Part shown: positions 33,000-41,034 of the stretch, one piece after another
Layout of the letters: every line of letters begins with the position of its first letter
Position numbering within the stretch: position 1 is the first letter of the stretch
Origin: Chloroflexota bacterium
Lineage (GTDB): Bacteria > Chloroflexota > Anaerolineae > B4-G1 > SLSP01
NCBI GenBank assembly: GCA_029555965.1
Contig: JAKQHY010000015.1
Coordinates: forward strand, 1-64,000
Direction of reading: 5' to 3'
DNA length: 64,000 bases
Notes under the pieces: model-generated
Told to the model about the DNA's origin: nothing
Database searches by the model: none
Seen by the model: only the letters and a program-made list of their open reading frames with translations
Translations under genes and position numbers: made by a program

Positions 33000-33197
33000 A
33001 TGAGCCTATTAACCGTATCCCTGGAATTGCCTCGGGATTTGCTATCTGCGCTCGAAGGGCCACAAGTCCAGATAGAGGCGCGCTTGCGCGAGTTGATCGC
33101 TCTGGAGTTATTTCGCGAGGGCCGCATCTCGTCGGGCAAAGGCGCAGAACTGTTGGATATCTCCAAATTGGCGTTCGTCCAACTGCTGGCCCCTTGA
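33000..33197 (+). CDS. UPF0175 family antitoxin-like protein, shortened
   Basis: This 65-aa protein contains the family core LFREGRISSGKGAELLDISKLAFVQLLA, a helix-turn-helix-like segment. UPF0175 proteins usually run to 80-90 residues and pair with a PIN-type toxin. This one stops right after the core, and no toxin gene follows, so it is probably a decayed antitoxin. AGAGGGA precedes the ATG. Confidence 0.7.
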   Translation: MSLLTVSLELPRDLLSALEGPQVQIEARLRELIALELFREGRISSGKGAELLDISKLAFVQLLAP

Positions 33198-33251
33198 TCG
33201 CTTTGTCGCAAATTTGGCAATGGAGAACCCTCTTAAAATTGGAGCGCTGAA

Positions 33252-33590
33252 ATGATCCACTTACTTAACAGCCAGGCAACGCCTGCGCAGGTGCAGGAAA
33301 TGTTGGAGATGTACCCGCTCTTGATCAAAATCGTGGTAGACATTCGCCGGCGCATTCTGGCCGGCGGCGGCGAAATGCACGCGGACTGTGAAGCAATGTT
33401 GCTCGAACAGGGCAGCGCGCAGGATGATTTATGGGGCGCGAACTGGTATCCAGAAGAACAACTCATCGAGTTTGAATCGCTCATCAATATCCGCCCCCGG
33501 CTAGGAAACCGGAGCATCATCATCCAGAGCGAGGAGCTTCGGCAGCAAGTTGCCGACGTCACCCTCGAACTATTGGGAGGCGTCCAATGA
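33252..33590 (+). CDS. DUF5674 family protein
   Basis: This 112-aa protein matches the DUF5674 pattern: KIVVDIRRRILAGGGEMHAD, DLWGANWYPEE and INIRPRLGNRS. The family has no assigned function and is frequent in small accessory gene pairs. GGAG precedes the ATG by seven bases. It overlaps the next ORF by ATGA, so the two form one translational unit. Confidence 0.75.
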   Translation: MIHLLNSQATPAQVQEMLEMYPLLIKIVVDIRRRILAGGGEMHADCEAMLLEQGSAQDDLWGANWYPEEQLIEFESLINIRPRLGNRSIIIQSEELRQQVADVTLELLGGVQ

Positions 33591-33937
33591 AAAATCGTGA
33601 ACGTCTGCGCGAACGGTACCTCCGCGACGCCTGGCCGACGCGCCTGGCAGGATTGGCAGCGAGTTTAGGGCGCGTCGCCTCTGGGGCGCGCCGCGCAACC
33701 GGCAGCGCGGCAACGGCGGCGATGCTGGAAGAATGCCAGTATTTCATCGAGTGGACGGCCGCCGAAATGCCGCCTGAGACGGCAGAAGAGTTGGGCGATT
33801 TGCAAGTGTTGCTGGCGCTCTGGCGCCGCGCCTGGCCCGAAGCGCAACATAGCGCGGCGCAGCGCAGCCTTCTGGCAGTGCAAGCCGCGCAATGGACGGC
33901 GCGAATTCTACGGTATGTGCCTGAGTTGGCGCAATAA
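33587..33937 (+). CDS. Small hypothetical protein, coupled to DUF5674
   Basis: This 116-aa protein is Ala/Arg-rich and predicted helical (WPTRLAGLAASLGRVASGAR, AEELGDLQVLLALWRRAWPE). No known family recognised. Tight coupling with DUF5674 suggests a partnership. Its strongly basic N-terminal third could contact nucleic acid, which is only a guess. Confidence 0.55.
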   Translation: MKNRERLRERYLRDAWPTRLAGLAASLGRVASGARRATGSAATAAMLEECQYFIEWTAAEMPPETAEELGDLQVLLALWRRAWPEAQHSAAQRSLLAVQAAQWTARILRYVPELAQ

Positions 33938-33955
33938 CCTCTGGAGACTCCGCGC

Positions 33956-34582
33956 GTGAAACGCTTCTTCGATTTAACGGTAACGGCGCTGGCGCTGCTG
34001 TTCCTCACGCCGGTATTGGCAATTGTGATCGTGCTCGTTCGACTCAAACTCGGCGCCCCCATCCTCTTCCGCCAACAACGCCCCGGCCTGCACGCCAAAC
34101 CCTTCACCCTTTACAAATTCCGCACCATGACGGACGCCCGCGACGCCCAGGGCAACCTGCTCCCCGACGCCCAACGGCTCACGCCCTTTGGCCGCTTCCT
34201 GCGCAGCGCCAGCCTGGACGAACTGCCGAGTCTTTTCAACGTGCTCAAAGGCAACATGAGCCTGGTCGGCCCGCGCCCGCTGCTGATGCAGTACCTCGAC
34301 CGCTACACGCCGGAACAGGCCCGCCGCCACGAGGTCAGACCGGGCATCACCGGTTGGGCGCAGGTCAACGGGCGCAATGCGCTCTCATGGGAAGAAAAGT
34401 TCGCGCTGGATGTGTGGTATGTGGACAATCAATCGTTGTGGCTGGATCTGAAAATCCTGGCACTGACGGTGTGGCACGTGCTCAAACGCGAAGGGATCAG
34501 CCATCCGGGAGAAGCGACGATGGCGGAGTTTATGGGAGAGGAGACCCCGAACGTTCCAACGTTGGAACGTTCGAACGTCTGA
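33956..34582 (+). CDS. pglC: Phosphoglycosyl transferase (PglC-like initiating enzyme)
   Basis: This 208-aa monotopic enzyme has an N-terminal re-entrant helix (FFDLTVTALALLFLTPVLAI), then KFRTMTD, the catalytic acidic pair in SASLDELPSLFNV, MSLVGPRP and VRPGITGWAQVNGRN. It transfers a sugar-1-phosphate to undecaprenyl phosphate. Its short length and the neighbouring PglD-like gene favour bacillosamine-type donors. GTG start with GGAG nine bases upstream. The last ~12 residues (PNVPTLERSNV) are translated from a 9-bp minisatellite that also supplies the stop. Confidence 0.88.
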   Translation: MKRFFDLTVTALALLFLTPVLAIVIVLVRLKLGAPILFRQQRPGLHAKPFTLYKFRTMTDARDAQGNLLPDAQRLTPFGRFLRSASLDELPSLFNVLKGNMSLVGPRPLLMQYLDRYTPEQARRHEVRPGITGWAQVNGRNALSWEEKFALDVWYVDNQSLWLDLKILALTVWHVLKREGISHPGEATMAEFMGEETPNVPTLERSNV

Positions 34583-34583
34583 A
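34551..34583. repeat. 9-bp minisatellite, tract 3, in the pglC 3' end
   Basis: GAACGTTCCAACGTTGGAACGTTCGAACG. The tract turns on itself and forms a small palindrome within coding sequence. Confidence 0.85.
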
Positions 34584-34590
34584 CGCGGCT

Positions 34591-35244
34591 ATGAATACAG
34601 ATGCAGAATCAGTGTACGTCCTGGGCGCAGGCGGTCACGCGAAAGTCGTCGTCAGTGCCTTGCAAGCTGCCGGCTATCAAGTCACAGCGATCTACGATGA
34701 TGACGCCCAAAAATGGGGGCAGCGTTTGCTGGATGTCCCCATCATCGGCGCCATCGAACGAGCCAATGAACTTGACGGAAAACGGGCAGTGCTCGCAATT
34801 GGCCACAACGCTACCCGCAAGGCGCTGGCAACGCGGTTCCCCACTTTGTCGTGGGCGTGTGTGCAACATCCCAACGCGGATGTACACGCTTCTGTACAGC
34901 TTGGTGCAGGGACGGTGGTCTTTTCCGGGGCCGTGATACAGCCGGGGGCCGTGATAGGCCAACATTGTATCATCAATACAGGAGCAACGGTGGATCACGA
35001 TTGTGTGATTGGAGATTACGTACATATTGCCCCCGGCGTTCATTTAGCCGGCGGCGTCAAAATTGACGAAGGCGCATTCTTGGGCATTGGCAGCGTAGCT
35101 ATGGTTGGCATTACCATTGGCGCGTGGGCTACAATTGGTGCTGGGGGCGTGGTCATTCAGGATATTCCGCCTTATGTCACGGCGGTCGGTGTACCTGCCA
35201 AAGTTATCAAAACACAGCCTAATATTTCAACGTTTCAACGTTAA
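34591..35244 (+). CDS. pglD: PglD/NeuD-type sugar O/N-acetyltransferase
   Basis: This 217-aa protein has a Rossmann-like N-terminal domain (VYVLGAGGHAKVVVSALQAA) followed by a left-handed beta-helix of hexapeptide repeats, with the presumed general-base His in NTGATVDHDCVIGDY. It would acetylate the 4-amino group of the UDP-sugar made by the dehydratase and aminotransferase. The start at 34591 was chosen because the track ORF upstream is another frame of pglC. The C-terminal residues ISTFQR come from a degenerate minisatellite tract. Confidence 0.88.
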   Translation: MNTDAESVYVLGAGGHAKVVVSALQAAGYQVTAIYDDDAQKWGQRLLDVPIIGAIERANELDGKRAVLAIGHNATRKALATRFPTLSWACVQHPNADVHASVQLGAGTVVFSGAVIQPGAVIGQHCIINTGATVDHDCVIGDYVHIAPGVHLAGGVKIDEGAFLGIGSVAMVGITIGAWATIGAGGVVIQDIPPYVTAVGVPAKVIKTQPNISTFQR

Positions 35245-35247
35245 AAC
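35221..35247. repeat. 9-bp minisatellite, tract 4, in the pglD 3' end
   Basis: AATATTTCAACGTTTCAACGTTAAAACG, three degenerate units crossing the stop codon. Confidence 0.75.
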
Positions 35248-35289
35248 GGCTGCACTTGCTGGTGTTCGGTGGATTCTGAGCGCCATTTC

Positions 35290-35317
35290 TGGACAATCTA
35301 TAGCGGGGTGTTATAGT
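35290..35317 (+). promoter_or_regulatory. Predicted promoter
   Basis: TGGACA (35290-35295), 16-bp spacer, TATAGT (35312-35317), upstream of the small gene at 35370. Confidence 0.5.
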
Positions 35318-35369
35318 GGCGTTATGGGAAAATGTGGGACTCTAGTGAAAAAGAGCAAGGAGCTGTGTC

Positions 35370-35768
35370 ATGAGCGCAATCAGTTTGCCTGAAACCGTTA
35401 TTCAAGCCTGGGGAAAACAAGCCAGCCAGGATTTTATAGACTGGTTGGAGAAGCATGTGTCTGTCATTCAGACTGCCACCCAGGTTCAAATCTCGGCCTT
35501 TGTGGCCCGGCAGAAGGTCAATGTGCTGATGCTGGAACGGGTGAGCAACCTCTTGCTTGCCGATGAGCCAGCGCTGGAGCAACCCCCCGAAGGACAGTGG
35601 CAATGGCGCGTGCCTGTAGACCTGACCTTTCCATCTCATGGTCGGGTTGGACGAGTGGGTGAAGTTGTCGTAGATGCGCGCTATGGCAGAGTGTATTACG
35701 ACGATGCCTTGTTAACGCAGATCTCCGCGGAAGCGGAGCACTTAGCAAACCAAACCCCTGCACAATGA
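35370..35768 (+). CDS. Hypothetical protein, 132 aa
   Basis: No family recognised. The N-terminal half is predicted helical (FIDWLEKHVSVIQTATQVQI, FVARQKVNVLMLERVSNLLL) and the C-terminal half beta-rich (VPVDLTFPSHGRVGRVGEVV). No signal peptide or membrane segment. AAGGAG precedes the ATG and a promoter lies about 55 bp upstream. Its stop overlaps the start of the C39-peptidase fragment, so it was probably the partner of that peptidase. Confidence 0.55.
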   Translation: MSAISLPETVIQAWGKQASQDFIDWLEKHVSVIQTATQVQISAFVARQKVNVLMLERVSNLLLADEPALEQPPEGQWQWRVPVDLTFPSHGRVGRVGEVVVDARYGRVYYDDALLTQISAEAEHLANQTPAQ

Positions 35769-36047
35769 AAAGTGCGATACAGCTTTCCCACGCTCAGCAA
35801 TCTACCGAAGGCTATTGTTTGCCGGCTTGCGTGCAGATGGTACTGGCTTATTGGGGTTTGCAGCGATCGGAGGCGGCAATCCGGCGCGTATTGGGCACCC
35901 GTGCTTTTGGGACGCCGAGTTTTGCCGGCGCTGACTGCCGGGCCGGTTGCCGCCTCGTGGAACGGCGTGTTAGCAGCCTGGGCCGAGTTCGGATATCGCG
36001 GCGCCGCAATTAGTTATGGTGAAGGAAAAAACCTTAATGAACACTGA
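35765..36047 (+). pseudogene. Frameshifted C39-like cysteine peptidase fragment
   Basis: The first frame (35765-) reads STEGYCLPACVQMVLAYWG, the Cys active-site region of papain-like C39 domains, and continues to about GTRAFGTPSFAG. Sense then moves to the frame of the ORF 35772-36047 (LTAGPVAASWNGVLAAWAEF, GYRGAAISYGEG). A frameshift near 35925 therefore splits the gene. The catalytic His/Asp half is missing because the aminotransferase gene begins there. Confidence 0.65.
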
Positions 36048-37164
36048 TGTAAATAAGAATCCTCTGTCAATTCCGATGTCTTCCGCCGATCTTAACGAAG
36101 CCGACATTCAAGCTGTCGTCGCCGTCGTTCGTTCCGGCCGTCTGGCCCTCGGCCCGCAAGCCGTCGAATTCGAGCGGCTAGTCGCCGAGTACGTCGGCGT
36201 CAAACACGCCCTGACGGTCAGCTCCGGCACATCCGCGCTGCACCTGCTGGTGCGCGCCTGTGGCTTAGGGCCGGGCGACGAAGTGCTCGTCCCTTCATTC
36301 ACCTTCGCGTCCAGCGTCAACGCGATCCTCTTCGAGGGCGCGACGCCGGTCTTTGTGGATGTGGAGCCGGACACCTACAATCTCGATCCCGATGACGTAG
36401 CGCAGAAAGTCACCTCGCGCACAAAGGCGATGATGGCGGTGGATATCTTCGGCCACCCGGCGGAGTGGGACGCGCTCACGCGCGTCGCGCAACAACACGG
36501 ACTGCGCGTGATTGACGACTCCTGCGAAGCATTAGGCGCCGTGTACAAAGGGCGCAAAATCGGGACATTCGGCGATGCGGCGGCCTTTGCCTTCTATCCC
36601 AACAAACAGATGACGGTGGGCGAGGGCGGGATGATCGTCACGGACGATGACGAGATCGCCCGCGTGTGCCGCAGCATGCGCAACCAGGGCCGCCCGGAGA
36701 TGGGCGCGTGGCTCGAACACGAGCGGTTGGGGTACAACTACCGTCTCGACGAGATGTCGGCGGCGCTGGGCGTGAGCCAGTTTAAGCGGCTAGAGTCCTT
36801 CCTGGCAAAGCGAGAGAAAGTCGCGCGGATGTACACCGCGCGGCTGCAAGCCCTGGACTGGGTGCGCCCGCCCGTGGTCAAGCCCCACGTGCGCATGAGC
36901 TGGTTCGTTTACGTCATCACCCTGGCCGAGGGCCTGGCCCGCGACACCATCATCCAAAAATTGGAGGCGCAGGGCATCCCCGCCCGGGGCTACTTCGCCC
37001 CCATCCACACCCAACCCTACATCCGCGAGCGTTTTGGCGATTTGAAGGGAACCTTACCCATTACCGAAGCCATAGCGACGCGCACCTTAGCTCTGCCCTT
37101 CCACAATAGTTTGAGTGAGGAGGAAGTTGGTGTAGTTGTGGGGGCGTTGAAACGTTCGGTTTGA
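36037..37164 (+). CDS. DegT/DnrJ/EryC1 sugar aminotransferase (PglE-like)
   Basis: This 375-aa PLP enzyme has the cofactor Lys at ~190 in FYPNKQMTVGEGG, plus SSGTSALHLLVRACGLGPGD and GYNYRLDEMSAALG, typical of DegT aminotransferases. It would aminate C-4 of the keto sugar made by the PglF-type dehydratase, between it and PglD in the pathway. Three starts are possible (36016, 36037, 36076). The middle one has AAGGA upstream. No pathway gene of GDP-perosamine type was seen, which makes a bacillosamine role more likely. Confidence 0.88.
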   Translation: MNTDVNKNPLSIPMSSADLNEADIQAVVAVVRSGRLALGPQAVEFERLVAEYVGVKHALTVSSGTSALHLLVRACGLGPGDEVLVPSFTFASSVNAILFEGATPVFVDVEPDTYNLDPDDVAQKVTSRTKAMMAVDIFGHPAEWDALTRVAQQHGLRVIDDSCEALGAVYKGRKIGTFGDAAAFAFYPNKQMTVGEGGMIVTDDDEIARVCRSMRNQGRPEMGAWLEHERLGYNYRLDEMSAALGVSQFKRLESFLAKREKVARMYTARLQALDWVRPPVVKPHVRMSWFVYVITLAEGLARDTIIQKLEAQGIPARGYFAPIHTQPYIRERFGDLKGTLPITEAIATRTLALPFHNSLSEEEVGVVVGALKRSV

Positions 37165-37820
37165 ATACAATACACCTGTGCCGCAAACGCGAAACGGGCA
37201 AGCTTGTTTTCGTGCTTCACGTTCAGCGCCGAAGTTGCTTTATTCTTGCGGCTTTATTAGGCTTGATTGTGGCTGTCGGCATCACCTTTACACTTCGAAT
37301 AGACCATTTCCTCATCCTAGATGAAGCCCCCGTCTCTGCGGATGCCATTGTCGTTTTGGCTTCTGCGCCCAGCCGCATCCGGCACGCGGTGTCACTTTTT
37401 AAGCAAGGCTATGCGCCCGTGGTTGTATTTACGGATGCGACGTATCACAATACGCAACTTGCCTGCTCCTCCGCGCCCTTGGATACGGAAGCGGCGCAAG
37501 ACTTGGGATTGCCCAGTCATGCGATGGTGATTACCCAAAAACAAGTGACCAGCACGTATGACGAAGCGGTTGCGGTACGAGATTTGGTGCAGGAACGCCA
37601 CTGGCAATCGCTGCTTGTTGTGACCGATCCCTTTCACACCCGGCGCGCAAATCACACCTTTCGCGAGCTACTGCCCGATGTGTCCATCACCACCAGCGCC
37701 GCGCCCGACGCGGAGTACGAACCGCAGCATTGGTGGCAAAGCGAAGAAGGCGTGACGGCCGTTTTTTCGGAGATCATCAAGATGATATTTTATTGGAGCG
37801 TCTATGGCATCGCGCCCTGA
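37161..37820 (+). CDS. YdcF/SanA-like (DUF218) membrane protein
   Basis: This 219-aa protein has one N-terminal transmembrane helix (FILAALLGLIVAVGITFTL) and a DUF218 domain with ADAIVVLASAPSRIRHAVSL, STYDEAVAVRDL and VVTDPFHTRRANHTF. DUF218 proteins are linked to envelope polysaccharide metabolism, but their reaction is not established. The TTG start overlaps the aminotransferase stop. A GTG at 37212, just before the helix, is an alternative. Confidence 0.8.
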   Translation: MNTIHLCRKRETGKLVFVLHVQRRSCFILAALLGLIVAVGITFTLRIDHFLILDEAPVSADAIVVLASAPSRIRHAVSLFKQGYAPVVVFTDATYHNTQLACSSAPLDTEAAQDLGLPSHAMVITQKQVTSTYDEAVAVRDLVQERHWQSLLVVTDPFHTRRANHTFRELLPDVSITTSAAPDAEYEPQHWWQSEEGVTAVFSEIIKMIFYWSVYGIAP

Positions 37821-37845
37821 CCCACCACGCCCTCAGCGGAGAAAA

Positions 37846-37905
37846 TTTATCAGCAAATTTCCCTCTTAATCTGCTGAATCTGCTGAATCTGCTGATAGAA
37901 AAAGA
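37846..37905. repeat. AATCTGCTG repeat tract
   Basis: TTAATCTGCTGAATCTGCTGAATCTGCTG follows the partly inverse ATCAGCAAATTT. Part of the 200-bp gap before the kinase gene. Confidence 0.7.
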
Positions 37906-37910
37906 GTAAA

Positions 37911-37920
37911 TGGTATAATG
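37911..37920 (+). promoter_or_regulatory. Extended -10 promoter, TGGTATAATG
   Basis: Third exact copy of the ten-base extended -10, about 100 bp before the kinase gene. Confidence 0.5.
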
Positions 37921-37980
37921 GGTAAAACAGACGCGAAAAAAACTTGTCAAGCAAAAATCATACAAATCTGGGGGATCTAA

Positions 37981-38016
37981 AAACGTTCCAACGTTCCAAC
38001 GTTCAAACGTTCAAAC
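37981..38016. repeat. 9-bp minisatellite, tract 5, directly before the kinase start
   Basis: AACGTTCCAACGTTCCAACG then two AACGTTCAA units end seven bases before ATG 38023 and occupy the place of a ribosome binding site. Confidence 0.9.
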
Positions 38017-38022
38017 AATATT

Positions 38023-39654
38023 ATGGAACTACGACAATACCTTAGCATCGTCTTAAAATGGTGGTGGTTGATTCTCTTGACGACGGTTCTGGGCGCCGGG
38101 GCCGCCTACTACGTCAGCAGCATCTCGCTGCCGATCTATAAGGCAACCACGACGCTCACGATTGACCGCGGCGGCGATCCCCGCGACGACCCCTCGCGCC
38201 AAATTCAGACCAGCGAAGCCATCGCCAGCACCTACGTGGTGCAAATTCAGGCGCCCGTCATCCTGCAAGCGGTGCGGTCGCGCCTGGGCCTGGCGATGGA
38301 CGTGGACGACCTCAAGGAGATGCTCACCGTCTCGCAGATGGTGGACACGCAGCTCATTGACATCGCCGCCCAGGGCCACGACCCGGCGCTGCTCAAGGCG
38401 CTGGTGGAAACGGTCGCGCAGGTGTTCATCGAACAGGAGACCGGCCAGCAGGAAGCGCGCTATCAGGCGCAGCTCACGGCGCTGGAAACGCAGGTGGCCG
38501 GGCTGGAGACCTCCCTTGAGGAGACGCAAAAGGCGATTGCCGCCCTCGGCGATCCCAATGACCTGCCCGAATTCGCCCGGCTGGATCTGGCGCAACTGGA
38601 AACGCGCCGCGCCAACCAACAGACGCGCCTGACCATTTTGCTGCAAAGCGCGCAGGAGTTCCGGCTGGCAATGGCGCGCTACACCACCCGCATCTCCGTC
38701 TTCGCCCCCGCCGAGCTGCCGGTCAAGCCGATTGGCCCGCAGACATTGCGCAACACCGCGCTCGCCGCCGCCACTGGCCTGATGATCGGCGTCGGCGTGG
38801 CCTTCCTGATCGAATATCTTGACGATACCGTGCGCACGCCGGAAGACATCAAACAAGTGCTGCCGCTGGCGGTCTTGGGCGTGCTGCCGCGCATGGCAAA
38901 GCGGAACACCGCGCAGACGGGGATTGTGGTCACCGAGCACCCCTTGCAGCCCATCGCGGAAGCGTTCCGCAGCCTGCGCACCAGCATCCAGTTCACCAAC
39001 CTGGATGAGCCGCCGCGCACGCTCCTGGTGACCAGCCCGCAGCCCACCGACGGCAAATCCTTCACGGCGGCCAATCTCGCCGCGGCCATCGCCCAGGGCG
39101 GGAAATCGGTGATCCTGGTGGACGCCGACCTGCGCCACCCCACCATGCACAAGACCTTCAACCTGCCCATAGCCCCCGGGCTGACCGAGTCGCTGCTCTC
39201 TGTGGAGGAGCGCCCGCGCGCGCTGCAAGCTACGAACGTGGAGCGCCTGCGCGTCGTCCCCGTTGGTTCGCGCGTGCCGGATTCGACGGAACTCCTGGCC
39301 TCGCAGACCTTCAAGCGCCTCATCGCCGAGCTGCAAGAGCAGGCAGACGTAGTCATCCTCGATAGCCCCCCCGTGCTGGCCGTCTCCGACGCGGCAGTGC
39401 TCTCCACCCTGGTGGATGGGGTGGTGCTGGTGATGGACTGCGGCAAGACCCGCATCCCGGCGGCGGTGCAGGCCGCCGAACGACTCGCCGGCGTGGGGGG
39501 CACGATCCTGGGCGTGGTCCTCAACCGCGTCACGGCGCGCTCCGGCGGCTATTACTACTACTATTATTATCACACAGACGGGTTGGACGGTGAACGCAAG
39601 GGCCTCGCCCGCTGGTTCCAAAGGAAGAAAACGTCAAAACGTTCCAACGTTTAA
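38023..39654 (+). CDS. wzc: Wzc-like polysaccharide co-polymerase with tyrosine-kinase domain
   Basis: This 543-aa protein is Wzz-like at the N-terminus (transmembrane ~13-33 and ~239-263, with a coiled-coil extracytoplasmic part between) and a BY-kinase at the C-terminus: SPQPTDGKSF (Walker A, ~338), VILVDADLRHP (A') and VVILDSPPVLAVSD (B). A run of seven tyrosines (~509-515) follows, the expected autophosphorylation cluster. It controls chain length and export through cycles of phosphorylation. No Shine-Dalgarno is visible because a repeat tract stands before the ATG. The final residues KRSNV are also repeat-derived. No cognate phosphatase gene was seen. Confidence 0.93.
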   Translation: MELRQYLSIVLKWWWLILLTTVLGAGAAYYVSSISLPIYKATTTLTIDRGGDPRDDPSRQIQTSEAIASTYVVQIQAPVILQAVRSRLGLAMDVDDLKEMLTVSQMVDTQLIDIAAQGHDPALLKALVETVAQVFIEQETGQQEARYQAQLTALETQVAGLETSLEETQKAIAALGDPNDLPEFARLDLAQLETRRANQQTRLTILLQSAQEFRLAMARYTTRISVFAPAELPVKPIGPQTLRNTALAAATGLMIGVGVAFLIEYLDDTVRTPEDIKQVLPLAVLGVLPRMAKRNTAQTGIVVTEHPLQPIAEAFRSLRTSIQFTNLDEPPRTLLVTSPQPTDGKSFTAANLAAAIAQGGKSVILVDADLRHPTMHKTFNLPIAPGLTESLLSVEERPRALQATNVERLRVVPVGSRVPDSTELLASQTFKRLIAELQEQADVVILDSPPVLAVSDAAVLSTLVDGVVLVMDCGKTRIPAAVQAAERLAGVGGTILGVVLNRVTARSGGYYYYYYYHTDGLDGERKGLARWFQRKKTSKRSNV

Positions 39655-39740
39655 ACGTTCCAACGTTCCAACGTCCCGACGTTCCAACGTTCCAACGTTC
39701 CAACGTTCCAACGTCTCAACGTTCCAACGTTCCAACGCAT
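39629..39740. repeat. 9-bp minisatellite, tract 6
   Basis: About twelve units (AACGTTCCA, AACGTCCCG, AACGTCTCA variants), beginning inside the kinase 3' end and stopping just before the AGGAG of the next gene. Confidence 0.95.
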
Positions 39741-39750
39741 AGGAGAAGCC

Positions 39751-41034
39751 TTGAAAACACGTTACCTATCCATTATTGTGGGACTTTTTGTTCTGGTCTT
39801 GGTCGGCTGCCAGCAGCCGGCGGGGGATTTTGCCCCCACCTTCACACCGCCGACGTTCGTTGCAACCGCCGTTCCGGCAGTCACAACCTATACGGTAGCA
39901 TACGGCGCCGTGGTGGATGTCATCGAAACGCGCGGACAGGTGAAGTCGCAGCAAGAGACACGCCTGACCTTCCCCTTGGACGGCGCGCTAAAGGCGGTTC
40001 ACATCGCCCCTGGCGATCAGGTTGAGGCGGGCGCCCTGCTGGCCGAACTCAATGCGCCGGCCAACCAACAAGCCTTAGTCGCCCGGCAACATGCCCTCAA
40101 CCTGGCAGAGCTAAATCTCGCAAGAATTCAGACCGAAGGCCAGACTGCGCAGCAAGCAGACATCAAAGAGGCGCAGGCCAACCTCGCCGTCGTGCAAGCG
40201 CAATACGATCAGACCGTGTTAAGCAATAAACTAACGGTGGAATATGCCGAAAAAGCCATGGCGCCCTGCGTGACGACGGCAAAAAACGACCTTGAAAAAA
40301 TGCTGTGCGAAACATCCTGGTACCACGCCCGCCTGCGCGCCGAAGCCGCCAACAACGTCGCGCTGGAACAACTCCGCGCCGCACGGGTGCGCTTAGAACT
40401 GGCCCGCGCGGATTCCTATGCCGCCAATGAAGCCATCGCCGCCGAGCAGGTGAGACAGGCGCAAGAATTGTATCTCATGGCCGAGGGTCAGATGAGCAGC
40501 ACATTACTGACGGCGCCCTTCTCCGGAGTGATCCTCTCCATCGAAAAGAGGCCCGGCGACAATGTGTCAGCCTATGAACCCATCGGCGTTCTGGCCGATC
40601 CGTCGCAGCTTTGGGCCATTGCCACAGTCTTCGAGCAAGACATCCACCGGGTAGCGGTCGGCCAGCGCGTGTCGCTGGTGCTGGACGCCTTCCTGGATCA
40701 GACCTACCACGGCTCCGTCCTGCAAATTGCCAGCCAGGCCGTGCTCTGGCAGGGGAAGTGGGCCTACGCAGTCACCCTTGTGTTTGACGACGACCAGACC
40801 ATTCCCGCCACCATGAGCATGGGCGCCGACATCCGCTTTGTGGTGCGCGCCAGGGAAAATGTCCTGGTCATCCCCACGCAAGCGATCCTGGTCAGCGGCG
40901 GGCGGGAGTACGTGGAACTGTGGAAGGACAACGGCGCGTTGCAGCCGGTGGAAATCCAGACCGGCATCTCCAACGGCATCGAAACCGAAGTCATCGCCGG
41001 CCTTGAGGCCGGACAAGTCGTGCGGATTCCTTGA
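39751..41034 (+). CDS. HlyD/RND-type membrane-fusion lipoprotein
   Basis: This 427-aa exported lipoprotein has the lipobox LVLVGC (Cys ~20), a biotinyl-lipoyl-like half (VKSQQETRLTFPLDGALKAV), a long coiled coil (~105-240, QALVARQHALNLAELNLARI), the second lipoyl half (LLTAPFSGVILSIEKRPGDN) and beta-barrel and membrane-proximal parts. Such adaptors work with ABC (MacB-like) or RND pumps. None is in the window, so the partner may lie beyond the palindrome centre. TTG start with AGGAG six bases before it. Confidence 0.88.
   Translation: MKTRYLSIIVGLFVLVLVGCQQPAGDFAPTFTPPTFVATAVPAVTTYTVAYGAVVDVIETRGQVKSQQETRLTFPLDGALKAVHIAPGDQVEAGALLAELNAPANQQALVARQHALNLAELNLARIQTEGQTAQQADIKEAQANLAVVQAQYDQTVLSNKLTVEYAEKAMAPCVTTAKNDLEKMLCETSWYHARLRAEAANNVALEQLRAARVRLELARADSYAANEAIAAEQVRQAQELYLMAEGQMSSTLLTAPFSGVILSIEKRPGDNVSAYEPIGVLADPSQLWAIATVFEQDIHRVAVGQRVSLVLDAFLDQTYHGSVLQIASQAVLWQGKWAYAVTLVFDDDQTIPATMSMGADIRFVVRARENVLVIPTQAILVSGGREYVELWKDNGALQPVEIQTGISNGIETEVIAGLEAGQVVRIP

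Noticed and set aside
38053-39621. 522-aa antisense ORF opposite the Wzc-like kinase (and its mirror)
   Set aside because: Same codon-shadow effect; the sense frame has complete kinase motifs.
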